NCBI GenBank assembly: GCA_964398775.1
Contig: CAYNND010000002.1
Coordinates: 27,487 to 91,486 of the forward strand
DNA: 64,000 nucleotides
Source: CAYNND01 sp964398775
GTDB lineage: Bacteria > Patescibacteriota > Minisyncoccia > Phycocordibacterales > UBA2100
Direction of reading: 5' to 3'
Part shown: positions 9,315 through 18,933 of the stretch, in pieces
How the letters are laid out: every line of letters begins with the position of its first letter
Numbering within the stretch: the stretch's first letter is position 1
The notes under the pieces: generated by a model
What the model was told of the DNA's origin: nothing
Seen by the model: the letters and a program-made list of their open reading frames with translations, nothing else
Databases searched by the model: none
Translations under genes and position numbers: made by a program

Positions 9315-11381
9315 TTACCTCACCCTGACCTTCTTTGCTTTACACGGCTCTTTTGTATAGAGGTTCCCATCTACCTTAAGGCGTAGCGTTAGCGTACCTG
9401 TGCGAGACGGTGTCACTGTGGCTGATGTAGCATCACCTACATTTCCATCATACTTTGTGCTTGTTCGCGGAGTTGTATCCACTGTGACTCGCTTCGCGTT
9501 TGAGACTGACCAAGAAACTTCTATCGGTTCTCCTTTCTTTACTCGATACAGACCACCTGTTGTTTCTGGAGCATCAATTTCAAATGACTCACAAGCTACC
9601 TGGTTCACCACTTCATTACCGAACGGGTTTGTAAATGGCTTTGGCTGGAACATCTGCATCAGGCGCTGCATGAGGGATGGGTCTTGCTGCTGCGCACCTT
9701 GCTGACCTTGACTACCTTGTCCTTGCCCTTTCTGAGCCATTTGCTTTGCAAGCTGGGACAGCGGGTCCTGCTGCTTACCATTTTGACCTTGCTGTCCATT
9801 TTGAGGCCCGCCTCCAGTTTGGCTGCCTCCAGGGCCTGATGGAGGTCTGTTTTGCGGAGGTTGACATGGCTGCTTTTCTGGCTGACATGGAGGTGTCGGA
9901 GGCGGGGGTGGCGTTTTTGTCTCTGGAGCTTTTGGGGTGCATTGACCTTGGTTGCATTGGTGAGTTTTCAAATCACATGAGGCACACGACACTTGTCTGA
10001 TAGGGTCACATTTTTTCTGTGCATTTGTTCGTCCGGGCTCCTGTGTATCCTCGGTGACACAAGCATCACCCTCTTTTGGCTCATTTCTTCCAGGTGTAAA
10101 GTCTCTTGGTTTTGGAGTTTCTTTCTTTTTGCAAGAAACTGCTGTCGGACTTCCCCCTTCTTGCTCTTCGTCAGTGTTGCACTTGCACTCACCCCTTCCC
10201 ATAAAGGTGCCGGCAGAACAGTGCGGGAGAACTTTCGGTGCATCAGGTGCCTTGTCTATACAGCCACTTGTTCCTGGTACTTTATTTCCAGTACACACTT
10301 CACAGTATGCAGGGCCTGCATGCCAGAATCCATTCTTTTTTCGACATCCTGCAGGACCATCATCTGCGTCAGGTGGTCGTGAATGTGGCGCTCGTACACA
10401 TCTACCGAACTGCATCTCTTGGCCTGATGGACATACGCCGCAGGCGATGTCAGTGAGACGTTTTTGCTCGTCTTTCTCTTGCGCAGTAGCGCCTCGATTA
10501 TTCTGCAGACATACCATTGCAAAATCCGGCGCGTTTTCATCAAGTTGCTTACGTAAGGCCGCACAAGCATTTGGATCACTTGGACCTGAGCCAGCACACT
10601 GAGCCGAATAATTTCTTATTTTTTCGCTGAGTGCTTGTGGAGTAAGCACTGTCGCGTGGTTCTTGTATTTTTTACAATCGACAAGACCGATTGCCGCTTT
10701 CTGGCCTCGCTGAATCACACAGTGTCTTACCTGCGGGTATGTACCGCCACCAGTAATTTGTGTCTCTGTTCGTGCTCGAGTGCCTGGGGCGTATTTAAAT
10801 GATACTGAAGTTGCTGTAGGGTTTTCTGCTGTATTTTTATTGCATACATAGTGCAGATAATAGTTTCCCATAGGAATTCCGGCGACAACTAACTTATTCT
10901 CCTCTCCAAGCGTTACGTTGGTTGGAAATGTAGATACATTAAAGTTAATGGCATACTTTGTTGCCATAGGTGAGCCTGAGGCTCTCTGTGTATATTCACA
11001 GGTATATTCCGGGGTTAGCGGTGGCGCCACAGCAACAGGAGCACGAGCAGTCTCGCAGCGTATCCACTTCTGCTCTTCAAGATTTCGCTCAATATAATCA
11101 CCAGTATGTGTACCGACACGGATATCAGCTGTCTTATCCTCGTTACATGCTGCGAAGACTTCAAATTCGGTATCCATAGTGCAGCGCACACCCTGCATTA
11201 CCCTGAGGATATCATTATACTCAGTGGTGCCTCTTCCGACGGAACCAGTCTTCTCTCGAATTGTGTGTATTTGCTTTTCAGCATCACACTCAACGAAGTA
11301 ATGAAACTCTGCTGCAGAAGCAACTTGAGCAGATACGCAAAAGAAACATATACAGATAATGCACCTGAGTGTATTCATCAT
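9315..11381 (-). CDS. Secreted Cys-rich protein with Pro/Gln-rich region and C-terminal Ig-like domain
   Basis: A 688-residue protein with a signal peptide (start MMNTLRC; the second Met may be used; cleavage near ASAAE). Cys-rich modules in the middle (CPSGQEMQFGRCVR, CKKKNGFWHAGPAYCEVC) are followed by a Pro-rich then Gly/Gln-rich stretch. The C-terminal domain starts at VACESFEIDAPETTGG and contains VSWSVSNAKRVTVDTTPRTS. That last region parallels VTYDVTGAKREIKVDTSPKS of the neighbouring 959-residue protein, so the two are paralogues. Nothing membrane-anchoring is visible at the C-terminus. Function unknown; cell-surface or extracellular location inferred. Confidence 0.85.
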   Translation of the reverse strand: MMNTLRCIICICFFCVSAQVASAAEFHYFVECDAEKQIHTIREKTGSVGRGTTEYNDILRVMQGVRCTMDTEFEVFAACNEDKTADIRVGTHTGDYIERNLEEQKWIRCETARAPVAVAPPLTPEYTCEYTQRASGSPMATKYAINFNVSTFPTNVTLGEENKLVVAGIPMGNYYLHYVCNKNTAENPTATSVSFKYAPGTRARTETQITGGGTYPQVRHCVIQRGQKAAIGLVDCKKYKNHATVLTPQALSEKIRNYSAQCAGSGPSDPNACAALRKQLDENAPDFAMVCLQNNRGATAQEKDEQKRLTDIACGVCPSGQEMQFGRCVRAPHSRPPDADDGPAGCRKKNGFWHAGPAYCEVCTGNKVPGTSGCIDKAPDAPKVLPHCSAGTFMGRGECKCNTDEEQEGGSPTAVSCKKKETPKPRDFTPGRNEPKEGDACVTEDTQEPGRTNAQKKCDPIRQVSCASCDLKTHQCNQGQCTPKAPETKTPPPPPTPPCQPEKQPCQPPQNRPPSGPGGSQTGGGPQNGQQGQNGKQQDPLSQLAKQMAQKGQGQGSQGQQGAQQQDPSLMQRLMQMFQPKPFTNPFGNEVVNQVACESFEIDAPETTGGLYRVKKGEPIEVSWSVSNAKRVTVDTTPRTSTKYDGNVGDATSATVTPSRTGTLTLRLKVDGNLYTKEPCKAKKVRVR

Positions 11382-11405
11382 GACACCAATGGTATCATGC
11401 TTTTT

Positions 11406-12674
11406 TTAGTAGTTCTCGAGTTGCTCGGCGTATGAGTGGAGGCGGATGCGCTCAAGTGCCTTTGCTTCAATCTGTCGGATACGCTCACGCGTCACACCGA
11501 ACATCTTACCTACTTCTTCGAGTGTGTGGCAGACGCCGTCGATAAGTCCATTGCGCATTTCAAGAATCTTTCGCTCTTTTGGTGAAAGCTCATTCAAGAC
11601 TTCTGCAAGCTGCTCATTCAAGATACGGTTTGCAGCCTGTCTATCTGGTGCCTCTATAGAATCGTCAGCAATAAAGGAGCCAAGTGTTGCCTTTTCATCA
11701 TCATCACCGACTGGTGACTCGAGAGAGACGGTTGCTTGGTTGATTTTTTGGATGTGATAGACCTTGTCCACATCGATACCCATCTCCACTGCGATTTCCT
11801 CTGCAAGTGGCTCACGCCCGAGATGCTGACTGAGTTCTCGCACTTTCTGTTTGTACTTTGCGATAGTTTCAACCATGTGCACTGGAATACGGATAGTGCG
11901 TGACTGGTCAGCGAGTGCACGAGTAATCGCTTGGCGAATCCACCACGTAGCGTATGTAGAAAACTTGAAGCCCTTTGAGTAGTCGAATTTATCGACTGCC
12001 TTGAAGAGTCCGAGGTTACCTTCCTGTATGAGGTCGAGGAGTGTGAGGTCAGGACTGCGGTTGACATACTTCTTTGCAATAGAGACAACGAGGCGGAGGT
12101 TTGAACGTACGAGAATGTTTCGAGCTTCTGAGTCACCATTCATTATGCGCTTTGCAAGGTCCTTCTCTTGCTGCGCGTTGATGAGGGGGTATTGGCCAAT
12201 CTCGCGAAGGTACATGTGCACCGAATCACGTGATGAATCGCGGCCACCTAGGCGACGTGTATCGAGGAGCTCATCAGCTTTGTCGTCAAGAATGTTTCCA
12301 GTCTCAAGGACGTCAATTCCTGCAGTACTAAACATTTCATACATCTCTTCCAAGAAGAGCACGTCACTTTCAATCGTAGGAAATTCGCGAAGAATCTCGT
12401 CATACGTTATGTACCCACGCTCTTTTCCTTTTGCAAGAATCTGTGCAGCCTTTTCTTCCTTACTCCCCGGCTTTGGAGGAGTTGTGGGTTTCTGCTGAAC
12501 AGCAACTTTTTTTTCAAGTTTCTTCTCAATCTTCTTAGCAGGCGCAGTTTTCTGAGGAGTTTTTTTTGCGATGACTTTTACTGGGGCTGTTTTTTTCGGT
12601 GCACTCTTCTTCACCACACTTTTCTTCGGTGCTGACTTTTTTTTCTCTACTGACTTTTTCTTTTTTGTTGCCAT
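11406..12674 (-). CDS. rpoD: RNA polymerase primary sigma factor (sigma-70)
   Basis: A 422-residue sigma factor that directs RNA polymerase to -10/-35 promoters. The N-terminal ~70 residues are Lys/Ala/Pro-rich (MATKKKKSVEKKK...). Then follow region 1.2 (VHMYLREIGQYPL), region 2 (DLIQEGNLGLFKAVDKFDY, FSTYATWWIRQAI), region 3, and region 4 with the DNA-binding helix (LEEVGKMFGVTRERIRQIE). I chose ATG 12674; the frame is open upstream to a TTG at 12719, but that adds a non-homologous leader. It lies downstream of dnaG, as in the classical dnaG-rpoD arrangement, with a 178-nt gap that holds no gene. Confidence 0.95.
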   Translation of the reverse strand: MATKKKKSVEKKKSAPKKSVVKKSAPKKTAPVKVIAKKTPQKTAPAKKIEKKLEKKVAVQQKPTTPPKPGSKEEKAAQILAKGKERGYITYDEILREFPTIESDVLFLEEMYEMFSTAGIDVLETGNILDDKADELLDTRRLGGRDSSRDSVHMYLREIGQYPLINAQQEKDLAKRIMNGDSEARNILVRSNLRLVVSIAKKYVNRSPDLTLLDLIQEGNLGLFKAVDKFDYSKGFKFSTYATWWIRQAITRALADQSRTIRIPVHMVETIAKYKQKVRELSQHLGREPLAEEIAVEMGIDVDKVYHIQKINQATVSLESPVGDDDEKATLGSFIADDSIEAPDRQAANRILNEQLAEVLNELSPKERKILEMRNGLIDGVCHTLEEVGKMFGVTRERIRQIEAKALERIRLHSYAEQLENY

Positions 12675-12852
12675 TGTTGTATGTGTCGCGAGTGCGACGT
12701 GTCTTACACATCCGTACAAGAATCAGCACCCTACCCTAAAAATCGCTCTATTGCAAGGTATTTTCTCCTTTTGTCTGTGAATTAAGGGGATAACATGTGG
12801 AAAACTTTGCAGCCACCTTGCCAGAGCCTTAAAAATATGGCTTAAAATAAGA

Positions 12853-14538
12853 CTAGTGGAGTAGTGAGCGCTTTTTCCTCAATTCCTCTAGCTTAGTGAG
12901 CGCAGCCATGAGATACGTCTCGTCTGCCCCTACTTGAGCACTCTTGAGCTGCGCCTCTGCTTCCTTTGTTTCTACATCAAGCGCGTAGAGCTGGGCCCTT
13001 CTGAGAAGCAGTTCCCCATGCTCAAGGATATGGCGAGGGTCAAGTTTTGTTTCAAACTCATGCTCGAGTACAACAGCTACTTCATTTGCAACAGCATCTC
13101 GGGGCGGAAGTTTCGCCGAGAAGACAGAATCGAGAAACGCAGCATATCGAGCATCCTGTAGACGCTGTAGCCATGACACAAACACAGTGAGCGATGTGAA
13201 TGGATCATGTTTTTGTATGGGGAGGCGTTGCGCGTTTTGCTGTGCGTGTGTGTTCAATTCTTTTTCGTGATGCACGGCTCGTTCGCGAAACGATGCAGCA
13301 AGCGATTCGTATGAAACTCCTGCTGTTGTCGCAAGTGAACGGAGCGTATGCTCACGTTCGACTGGCGACTGAATATCCGTTATGACTGGAAAGAGCTCTG
13401 CCTCAATGAGGCGGCCAAATATACGCGGATCTCCCTCTGAGCGTTCTTTCAAGATTTGCGTGAGGAAGTCTACGACAAATGTCGCATTCCTGATTATCTC
13501 CTTGAGTGCATCAGCACCCCCCTGTTCGACAATTGCTGAAGCATCTTTGCCACCGATGAAGCGCGCAACTTTAACGTCAAAACCATGTTGCAAAGAAAGG
13601 CGTGCACTCTTTATTGCTGCAGCGATGCCTGCACCATCACCATCAAGCGCGATGATTATGTTTTTTGAAATGCGCCCAAGGAGTTGTGCATGCTCCTCAG
13701 TGAGTGCAGTCCCTGAAAGTGCTACAGCGTTGCTATACCCTACCTGGTGGCAGGCAATCAAATCCATCTGGCCCTCGACAAGCAAGGTGCAGTTAAACTT
13801 ACGAATACCAGTCTTTGCGCGGTCAAAGCCGTACAAAAACTTTGATTTATGAAAAAGCACAGTCTCTGGAGTATTCACATATTTTGCTTCTTTTTCATCG
13901 CCGTTCCATATACGCCCTGAAAAACCGACTACGCGTCCGACACTATCAAACAGAGGAAACATGATGCGAGAACGGAACCTGTCATACGCTCCCTTTTCAC
14001 CTTTAACGACAAGTCCAGCTTGTTCAAGCTGAAGAAGTGAGTGGCTGGGAAGGAGCGCGTCGTGAATATGCCTCCACCCGTCTGGCGCAAAACCTATTTT
14101 AAAACCTTCGATTGACTCGTCGGTGAGTCCACGCTTTTTGAGATACGCCTGTATCTCAGTGCTTCGAAGTCGCTCACGCATATACCACTGAGTTGCTGCC
14201 TCGAGCACATCATGGAGCGCATCTTTTTCATCTTTCGTTGGTCCTTTTTTCCCATCGAAGACAAGTTGTACACCTGCGCGTTCTGCTAGTGTCTTGAGTG
14301 CACCTTTAAAGTCGGTACCCTCCATCTTTTCGACAAAGGTAAAGATATCGCCATGTTCCCCGCAGCCAAAACAATGGTAACTCTGCCGTGTCGGTGACAC
14401 CACAAAACTTGGTGTTTTTTCACCATGAAATGGGCACCGAGCTTTCCATGTTGAGCCTGCTTTCAGGAGTTTAATGTATGAAGATAGAACCTCAACAATG
14501 TCGAGCTTGTCTTTTATCTGTTCAACGGCGGTACTCAC
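12853..14538 (-). CDS. dnaG: DNA primase
   Basis: Synthesises RNA primers at the replication fork. The 561-residue protein has an N-terminal CHC2 zinc finger (CPFHGEKTPSF ... CFGCGEHGD), the primase core, and a Toprim domain (LLVEGQMDLIACHQ, then IIIALDGDGAG). I chose GTG 14538 (VSTAVEQIKDKLDIV) because it matches the usual N-terminus. The frame stays open upstream to 14637, but that would overlap the upstream gene. A perfect TATAAT (14545-14550) ends 6 nt before this GTG, implying a leaderless transcript starting at the initiation codon. The C-terminal helicase-binding region is short and not clearly recognisable. Confidence 0.93.
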   Translation of the reverse strand: MSTAVEQIKDKLDIVEVLSSYIKLLKAGSTWKARCPFHGEKTPSFVVSPTRQSYHCFGCGEHGDIFTFVEKMEGTDFKGALKTLAERAGVQLVFDGKKGPTKDEKDALHDVLEAATQWYMRERLRSTEIQAYLKKRGLTDESIEGFKIGFAPDGWRHIHDALLPSHSLLQLEQAGLVVKGEKGAYDRFRSRIMFPLFDSVGRVVGFSGRIWNGDEKEAKYVNTPETVLFHKSKFLYGFDRAKTGIRKFNCTLLVEGQMDLIACHQVGYSNAVALSGTALTEEHAQLLGRISKNIIIALDGDGAGIAAAIKSARLSLQHGFDVKVARFIGGKDASAIVEQGGADALKEIIRNATFVVDFLTQILKERSEGDPRIFGRLIEAELFPVITDIQSPVEREHTLRSLATTAGVSYESLAASFRERAVHHEKELNTHAQQNAQRLPIQKHDPFTSLTVFVSWLQRLQDARYAAFLDSVFSAKLPPRDAVANEVAVVLEHEFETKLDPRHILEHGELLLRRAQLYALDVETKEAEAQLKSAQVGADETYLMAALTKLEELRKKRSLLH

Positions 14539-14544
14539 TGCCCC

Positions 14545-14550
14545 ATTATA
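14545..14550 (-). promoter_or_regulatory. -10 element of dnaG, leaderless arrangement
   Basis: TATAAT on the minus strand, 6 nt before the GTG start of dnaG. The position 17 nt upstream (TTCGCT) is a poor -35. Identity to the -10 consensus and the fixed distance seen at other genes support it. Confidence 0.45.
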
Positions 14551-14575
14551 CACGAGCACTATTCGCCAGCGAACA

Positions 14576-15154
14576 TTATCGTTTATGAGTAGAAAGTAGC
14601 ATCCGTTCAAGCATACGAGCAGCGGATTGCATTTCATTGTGGAGCGTATGGCCTTGAGGATACTTCTTCCGAAGTAGTGCCTTCAGTGCATACATGACAG
14701 ACCGTGCGTTGTTCGCGGGAACAGTCACATCATCTACATAGCACAGACTTCCTGAAGTGCCATGCTCGTAGCGCAGATTACCGGCACCAGCTAAATCGAC
14801 ACGAAAGCCCATGTGCTGTATTGCATCCAAATCTCTACGCGTGGTGTGAGGGATATTTTTCCATGAACCACGATACGCATCGCCTTCGATATACTTTTTT
14901 TCTTCAGTGAATGCCTCATCGTCAAGCGTATCTATTGGAACTATAGTTTTCGGAAACAGCGCAGCAAGGATTTTGTGAAAATAGTAGCGCGATTGGATAT
15001 ACGTCCGCTCTTCTAGACTCAGCGGTTGCTCTTTCGACATTTTCACTCCTGTGACAGTGTTTGGAATGTGTATGTGCTCAACGCGCGCTCGCTCAGGGTT
15101 ATCTTGAACGCGAAAGACTTTCTTGTGTGCCCCTTCACGATACTGCTCTTTCAT
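14576..15154 (-). CDS. Hypothetical protein, 192 residues
   Basis: Soluble protein, no signal peptide, no recognised motif. Segments worth noting are RYYFHKILAALFPKTIVPIDTL and the end RMLERMLLSTHKR. It begins just after the rpoC terminator and ends 37 nt before the dnaG start, so it heads the short dnaG-rpoD unit. A TAGGAT hexamer lies 6 nt before the ATG. I cannot assign a function; the location suggests co-expression with primase. Confidence 0.7.
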   Translation of the reverse strand: MKEQYREGAHKKVFRVQDNPERARVEHIHIPNTVTGVKMSKEQPLSLEERTYIQSRYYFHKILAALFPKTIVPIDTLDDEAFTEEKKYIEGDAYRGSWKNIPHTTRRDLDAIQHMGFRVDLAGAGNLRYEHGTSGSLCYVDDVTVPANNARSVMYALKALLRKKYPQGHTLHNEMQSAARMLERMLLSTHKR

Positions 15155-15170
15155 GAAAGTATCCTAACAC

Positions 15171-15199
15171 AAAACAACCGCCTCACGGCGGTTGTTTTT
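15171..15199 (-). terminator. Intrinsic terminator of rpoBC
   Basis: Stem AACAACCGCC / GGCGGTTGTT with a 4-nt loop and T/A tracts on both sides, 20 nt after the rpoC stop on the minus strand. Confidence 0.8.
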
Positions 15200-15218
15200 G
15201 CATATACGTGAGCAGTAC

Positions 15219-18200
15219 TTACTCTTCTTTTACAGAAAGGTCAGCTGCTGCGCGTGCTGCATCTTCTGCTGCGACGCGTGCGATGATTCCTTCTTGAATT
15301 TTCTGAGTCATTGCCTGCTTCTTGCTCCCCACAAATCCAGTACCGGCTGGAATCGTACGACCAACAATGACGTTCTCGTTGAGACCAGTCAAGAGGTCGA
15401 TTGAACCTTTTACCGCAGCTTCTGTAAGCTTACGAGTTGTGTTCTGGAATGATGTAGAAGAGAGCCATGAGTTACGAGTGAGGGCAACATCAGTAATACC
15501 CAAGACATCTTGGTCTGCTTTGATGCCTTCCTTTCCACTTGTCTCAAGCTCTTCGTTTACGCGAGTGAGCAAGCCCTCCTCAATGTATGTGCCCGCAGTG
15601 AACTTACTGTCACCTGAGCTCTTAATGTAGCGTCGTGAGAACATCTGCTTCACGATAACCTCAAGGTGCTTACGAGAGACGTTGATGCCTTGCAGGTCGT
15701 AAATCTTCAAGATTTCAGAAATGATGTACTCTCGTGCCTTGTCGATTCCGGCATACTTGTAAAACTCTTCAATATCTGCTGAACCGTCTGTCAGGAATTG
15801 GCCCTTCTCAACTGCCTGACCAGATTTCACTGTGATAGTTCGCAGTGGTGGTACGACGTATGCCAAGTCCTTCTTTGCACGCTTACTACCACCCTCTGGC
15901 AAGATAGTAATAGTTTTGACACCATTATCATCAAGGATTTCACCGATAACACCATCGAGGTGCGCAATGACTGCAGGGTTCTTAGGAATGCGTCGGTCGA
16001 AGACCTCTTCTACACGAGGGAGACCTTGTGTGATGTCTCCACCTGCTGTAACTGAACCGTGGGCGTGCTTAGTGTTCATCGTGAGCTGTGTCGATGGCTC
16101 TCCAAGACTTTGCGCAGCGATTGTTCCAACTGCTTCTCCGAGGTCAACAAGTTGGTTCGTAGTTACATCATGTCCGTAGCAGAGCTGACAGACTCCTTGA
16201 GTCAATTTACAAGTCATTGGTGAGCGTACAACGACACTCGTGATGCCCTTTGCCTCCAAGTCTTGCGCCTGAAGTGCGGTAAGCAGATGTCCACGCTTGA
16301 ACAATGTCTCATTATTCTCAACAATATCTTCAGCAAGTACACGACCCTTGATGTTCTTCGCGATTGAAACTTCGATGCCAAGTGCGTTTGTCTTACTGAT
16401 GACGATGCCTGACTTAGTACCACAATCATTCTTTGTGACAACCACATCTTGCGCAACGTTGAAGAGTCGGCGTGTGAGGTAACCAGCCTGCGCTGTCTTG
16501 AGCGCTGTATCTGCGAGACCTTTACGTGAACCGTGCGTTGTAATGAAGTACTCAATCGGTGTTAGACCCTCTTTGAGAGATGAAAGAATTGGGAATTCGA
16601 TAATTTCACCCTTTGGGTTCTGGATGAGACCTTTCATTCCAATCATCATCGTAAGCTGTCCAATAGAACCACGAGCACCAGAGGTGATCATGTCTGCTAC
16701 TGAACCATTTGGATCAAGTGCCTCAGGAACAATCTTTTCAACATCACTCTTCGCCTTCTGCCAGATAGCAATGACGAGTCGGCGGCGCTCAGTGTCTGAG
16801 AGCAAACCATTCTCGAAGTTTTCAACAACCTTTTCTGCCTCCACCTTTGCTGCGTCGATGATTCCATCTTTCTTTGGTGGTGTTGCGAGGTCGCCAAGAC
16901 TCCATGTGATACCAGCGTATGTTGCGTACTTGAAACCGAACTTCTTTATCTTGTCGAGAATAGATGGAATACCATCAAGTCCGTAGATATCGATGAGCTG
17001 GTCTACAAGTGCCTTCATGCGCTTGTTGGTAATCACTTCGTTGACGAATGGGAAGTCATCTGGAAGTACTGAGTTGAAGAGCAATCGTCCGATTGTTGTC
17101 TCAAATGTCTTACCACCAAATGGAGCATATTTTTTATGGTCAGGTCGTGGGAGGACAATTATCTTTGCGCGCATGTCGATAACTCCGAAGTCGAACGCGG
17201 TAATTGCTGCGTTTGGTGACTCGTAGTAACGCCCCTCACCTTTCGCACCACCGAGCTCCTTAGTCATCCAGTAACAGCCGAGAATGATGTCTTGGCGAGG
17301 CGCAGTGACAACGTCACCAGAACCAGGCTTCAAGATATTCTTCTTTGCTGACATGATTTCACGAGCTTCAGCTTGTGCCTCTTCTGAAAGCGGCACGTGG
17401 ACTGCCATCTGGTCACCATCGAAGTCCGCGTTAAAGGCAGAACAGACGAGTGGGTGAACCTGGATAGAGTTACCTTCGATGAGAACCGGTCGAAACGCTT
17501 GGATAGACTGTCGGTGGAGTGTCGGCGCACGGTTCAAGAGCACGTACCGAGAAGAAATAACCTCTTCAAGTATTGCCCACACTTCTGGAATACCATCTTC
17601 GATGAGTCGTGACGCGCCGCGAATGTTGAATGCAAGCTCGCGCTTCAAGAGACCAGAGATAACAAATGGTCGGAAGAGCTCAAGTGCCATGTGCTTTGGA
17701 AGACCACATTGGTCAAGTTCGAGATCTGGACCAACCACAATCACTGAACGTCCAGAGTAGTCTACACGCTTACCGAGCAAGTTCTGTCGGAAGTACCCTT
17801 GCTTACCCTTGAGGTAATCTGCAAGTGACTTGAGTGGGCGTCGCTGTGCAGGACCCATCGCTGGAGACTGACCGCCACGCTTAATCGTGTTGTCGATGAG
17901 CGCGTCAACTGCTTCTTGCATGATGCGCTTCTCGTTTCGGAGAATGACATCAGGTGCATGAATTGCAATAAGCTTCTTCAAGCGGTTGTTTCGGTTGATG
18001 ACGCGGCGATAGAGGTCGTTTATATCAGATGATGCATGGCGTCCACCTTCAAGTGCAACCATAGGTCTAAGCGCTGGTGGAATCACTGGAATCTTTGTGA
18101 GGAACATCCACTCAGGGCGTAGGTCCGCATTCAAGAGTTGTTCGACAAGTGCAAGTCGCTTCTCAAGCTTTTCGCGGTCAGTAGCACTCGCCTTTTCAAG

Positions 18201-18923
18201 GCGCTTTCGAAGCTCAACAGCCAAATCATCAAGATCAACCTTACTTAAGATATCGAAGATTGCTTCAGCACCGATACGTGCCTCAAACAGTCCTCCGTAC
18301 TTCAAAGAAAAGCGGTGATACGTAGCCTCATCAAGCACTGTGTGCATGACAACACTTTCAATCTCATGCTTTGCCTCAAGTGCCTTCTCCTTCAACGCAT
18401 CTTTATCTTCTGCCTTTTCAAGTGATTTCAGTTTTCGCTGATACTCTGCCTCGAGATCTTTGAGCAAGCGCTCTTTCTCACTTTCAACGACACGAGTTAC
18501 GATATACCCTGCAAAGTAGACTACTTTCTCAACGTCAGGAGCTGAAAGGCCCATGATGAGAGCGATACGTGACGGAACTCCACGGAGGAACCAGATATGT
18601 GACACTGGAACTGCAAGGTCGATATGACCCATGCGCTCGCGGCGTACTATTGCTCGAGTGACTTCAACGCCACACTTCTCACAGACAATGCCACGGAAGC
18701 GAATACCTCGGTACTTACCACAGTAACACTCGTAGTCTTTTTCAGGACCAAAAATCTTTTCATCAAAGAGACCTGAACGCTCTGGTCTCTGTGTGCGGTA
18801 GTTGATTGTCTCCGGCTTGGTGACCTCTCCATATGACCACTCCTCAATTCTACTTGGGGATGCCAACTTGATGCTGATTGCATCGAAGTTGTTTGTGATG
18901 TCTTGTTTCTTTTTGAATGCCAT
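15219..18923 (-). CDS. rpoC: DNA-directed RNA polymerase subunit beta'
   Basis: The 1234-residue largest catalytic subunit of RNA polymerase. The N-terminal zinc ribbon is CYCGKY...CEKCG. The active-site motif NADFDGDQMAVH binds the catalytic Mg. A second Cys cluster (CKLTQGVCQLCYG) lies in the C-terminal half. The length is near the lower end for bacterial beta'; no large lineage insertion was noticed. It follows rpoB by 10 nt and is followed by a strong terminator, so rpoB-rpoC form one unit. Confidence 0.97.
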   Translation of the reverse strand: MAFKKKQDITNNFDAISIKLASPSRIEEWSYGEVTKPETINYRTQRPERSGLFDEKIFGPEKDYECYCGKYRGIRFRGIVCEKCGVEVTRAIVRRERMGHIDLAVPVSHIWFLRGVPSRIALIMGLSAPDVEKVVYFAGYIVTRVVESEKERLLKDLEAEYQRKLKSLEKAEDKDALKEKALEAKHEIESVVMHTVLDEATYHRFSLKYGGLFEARIGAEAIFDILSKVDLDDLAVELRKRLEKASATDREKLEKRLALVEQLLNADLRPEWMFLTKIPVIPPALRPMVALEGGRHASSDINDLYRRVINRNNRLKKLIAIHAPDVILRNEKRIMQEAVDALIDNTIKRGGQSPAMGPAQRRPLKSLADYLKGKQGYFRQNLLGKRVDYSGRSVIVVGPDLELDQCGLPKHMALELFRPFVISGLLKRELAFNIRGASRLIEDGIPEVWAILEEVISSRYVLLNRAPTLHRQSIQAFRPVLIEGNSIQVHPLVCSAFNADFDGDQMAVHVPLSEEAQAEAREIMSAKKNILKPGSGDVVTAPRQDIILGCYWMTKELGGAKGEGRYYESPNAAITAFDFGVIDMRAKIIVLPRPDHKKYAPFGGKTFETTIGRLLFNSVLPDDFPFVNEVITNKRMKALVDQLIDIYGLDGIPSILDKIKKFGFKYATYAGITWSLGDLATPPKKDGIIDAAKVEAEKVVENFENGLLSDTERRRLVIAIWQKAKSDVEKIVPEALDPNGSVADMITSGARGSIGQLTMMIGMKGLIQNPKGEIIEFPILSSLKEGLTPIEYFITTHGSRKGLADTALKTAQAGYLTRRLFNVAQDVVVTKNDCGTKSGIVISKTNALGIEVSIAKNIKGRVLAEDIVENNETLFKRGHLLTALQAQDLEAKGITSVVVRSPMTCKLTQGVCQLCYGHDVTTNQLVDLGEAVGTIAAQSLGEPSTQLTMNTKHAHGSVTAGGDITQGLPRVEEVFDRRIPKNPAVIAHLDGVIGEILDDNGVKTITILPEGGSKRAKKDLAYVVPPLRTITVKSGQAVEKGQFLTDGSADIEEFYKYAGIDKAREYIISEILKIYDLQGINVSRKHLEVIVKQMFSRRYIKSSGDSKFTAGTYIEEGLLTRVNEELETSGKEGIKADQDVLGITDVALTRNSWLSSTSFQNTTRKLTEAAVKGSIDLLTGLNENVIVGRTIPAGTGFVGSKKQAMTQKIQEGIIARVAAEDAARAAADLSVKEE

Positions 18924-18933
18924 AGTGGTGTAC

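Noticed and set aside
12675..12719. Upstream extension of rpoD to a TTG codon
   Set aside because: The added 15 residues do not look like sigma-70, and ATG 12674 gives a plausible Lys-rich N-terminus.
14539..14637. Upstream extension of dnaG
   Set aside because: Would overlap the preceding gene by 62 nt and adds a non-homologous N-terminus across a TATAAT box; GTG 14538 fits the family start.
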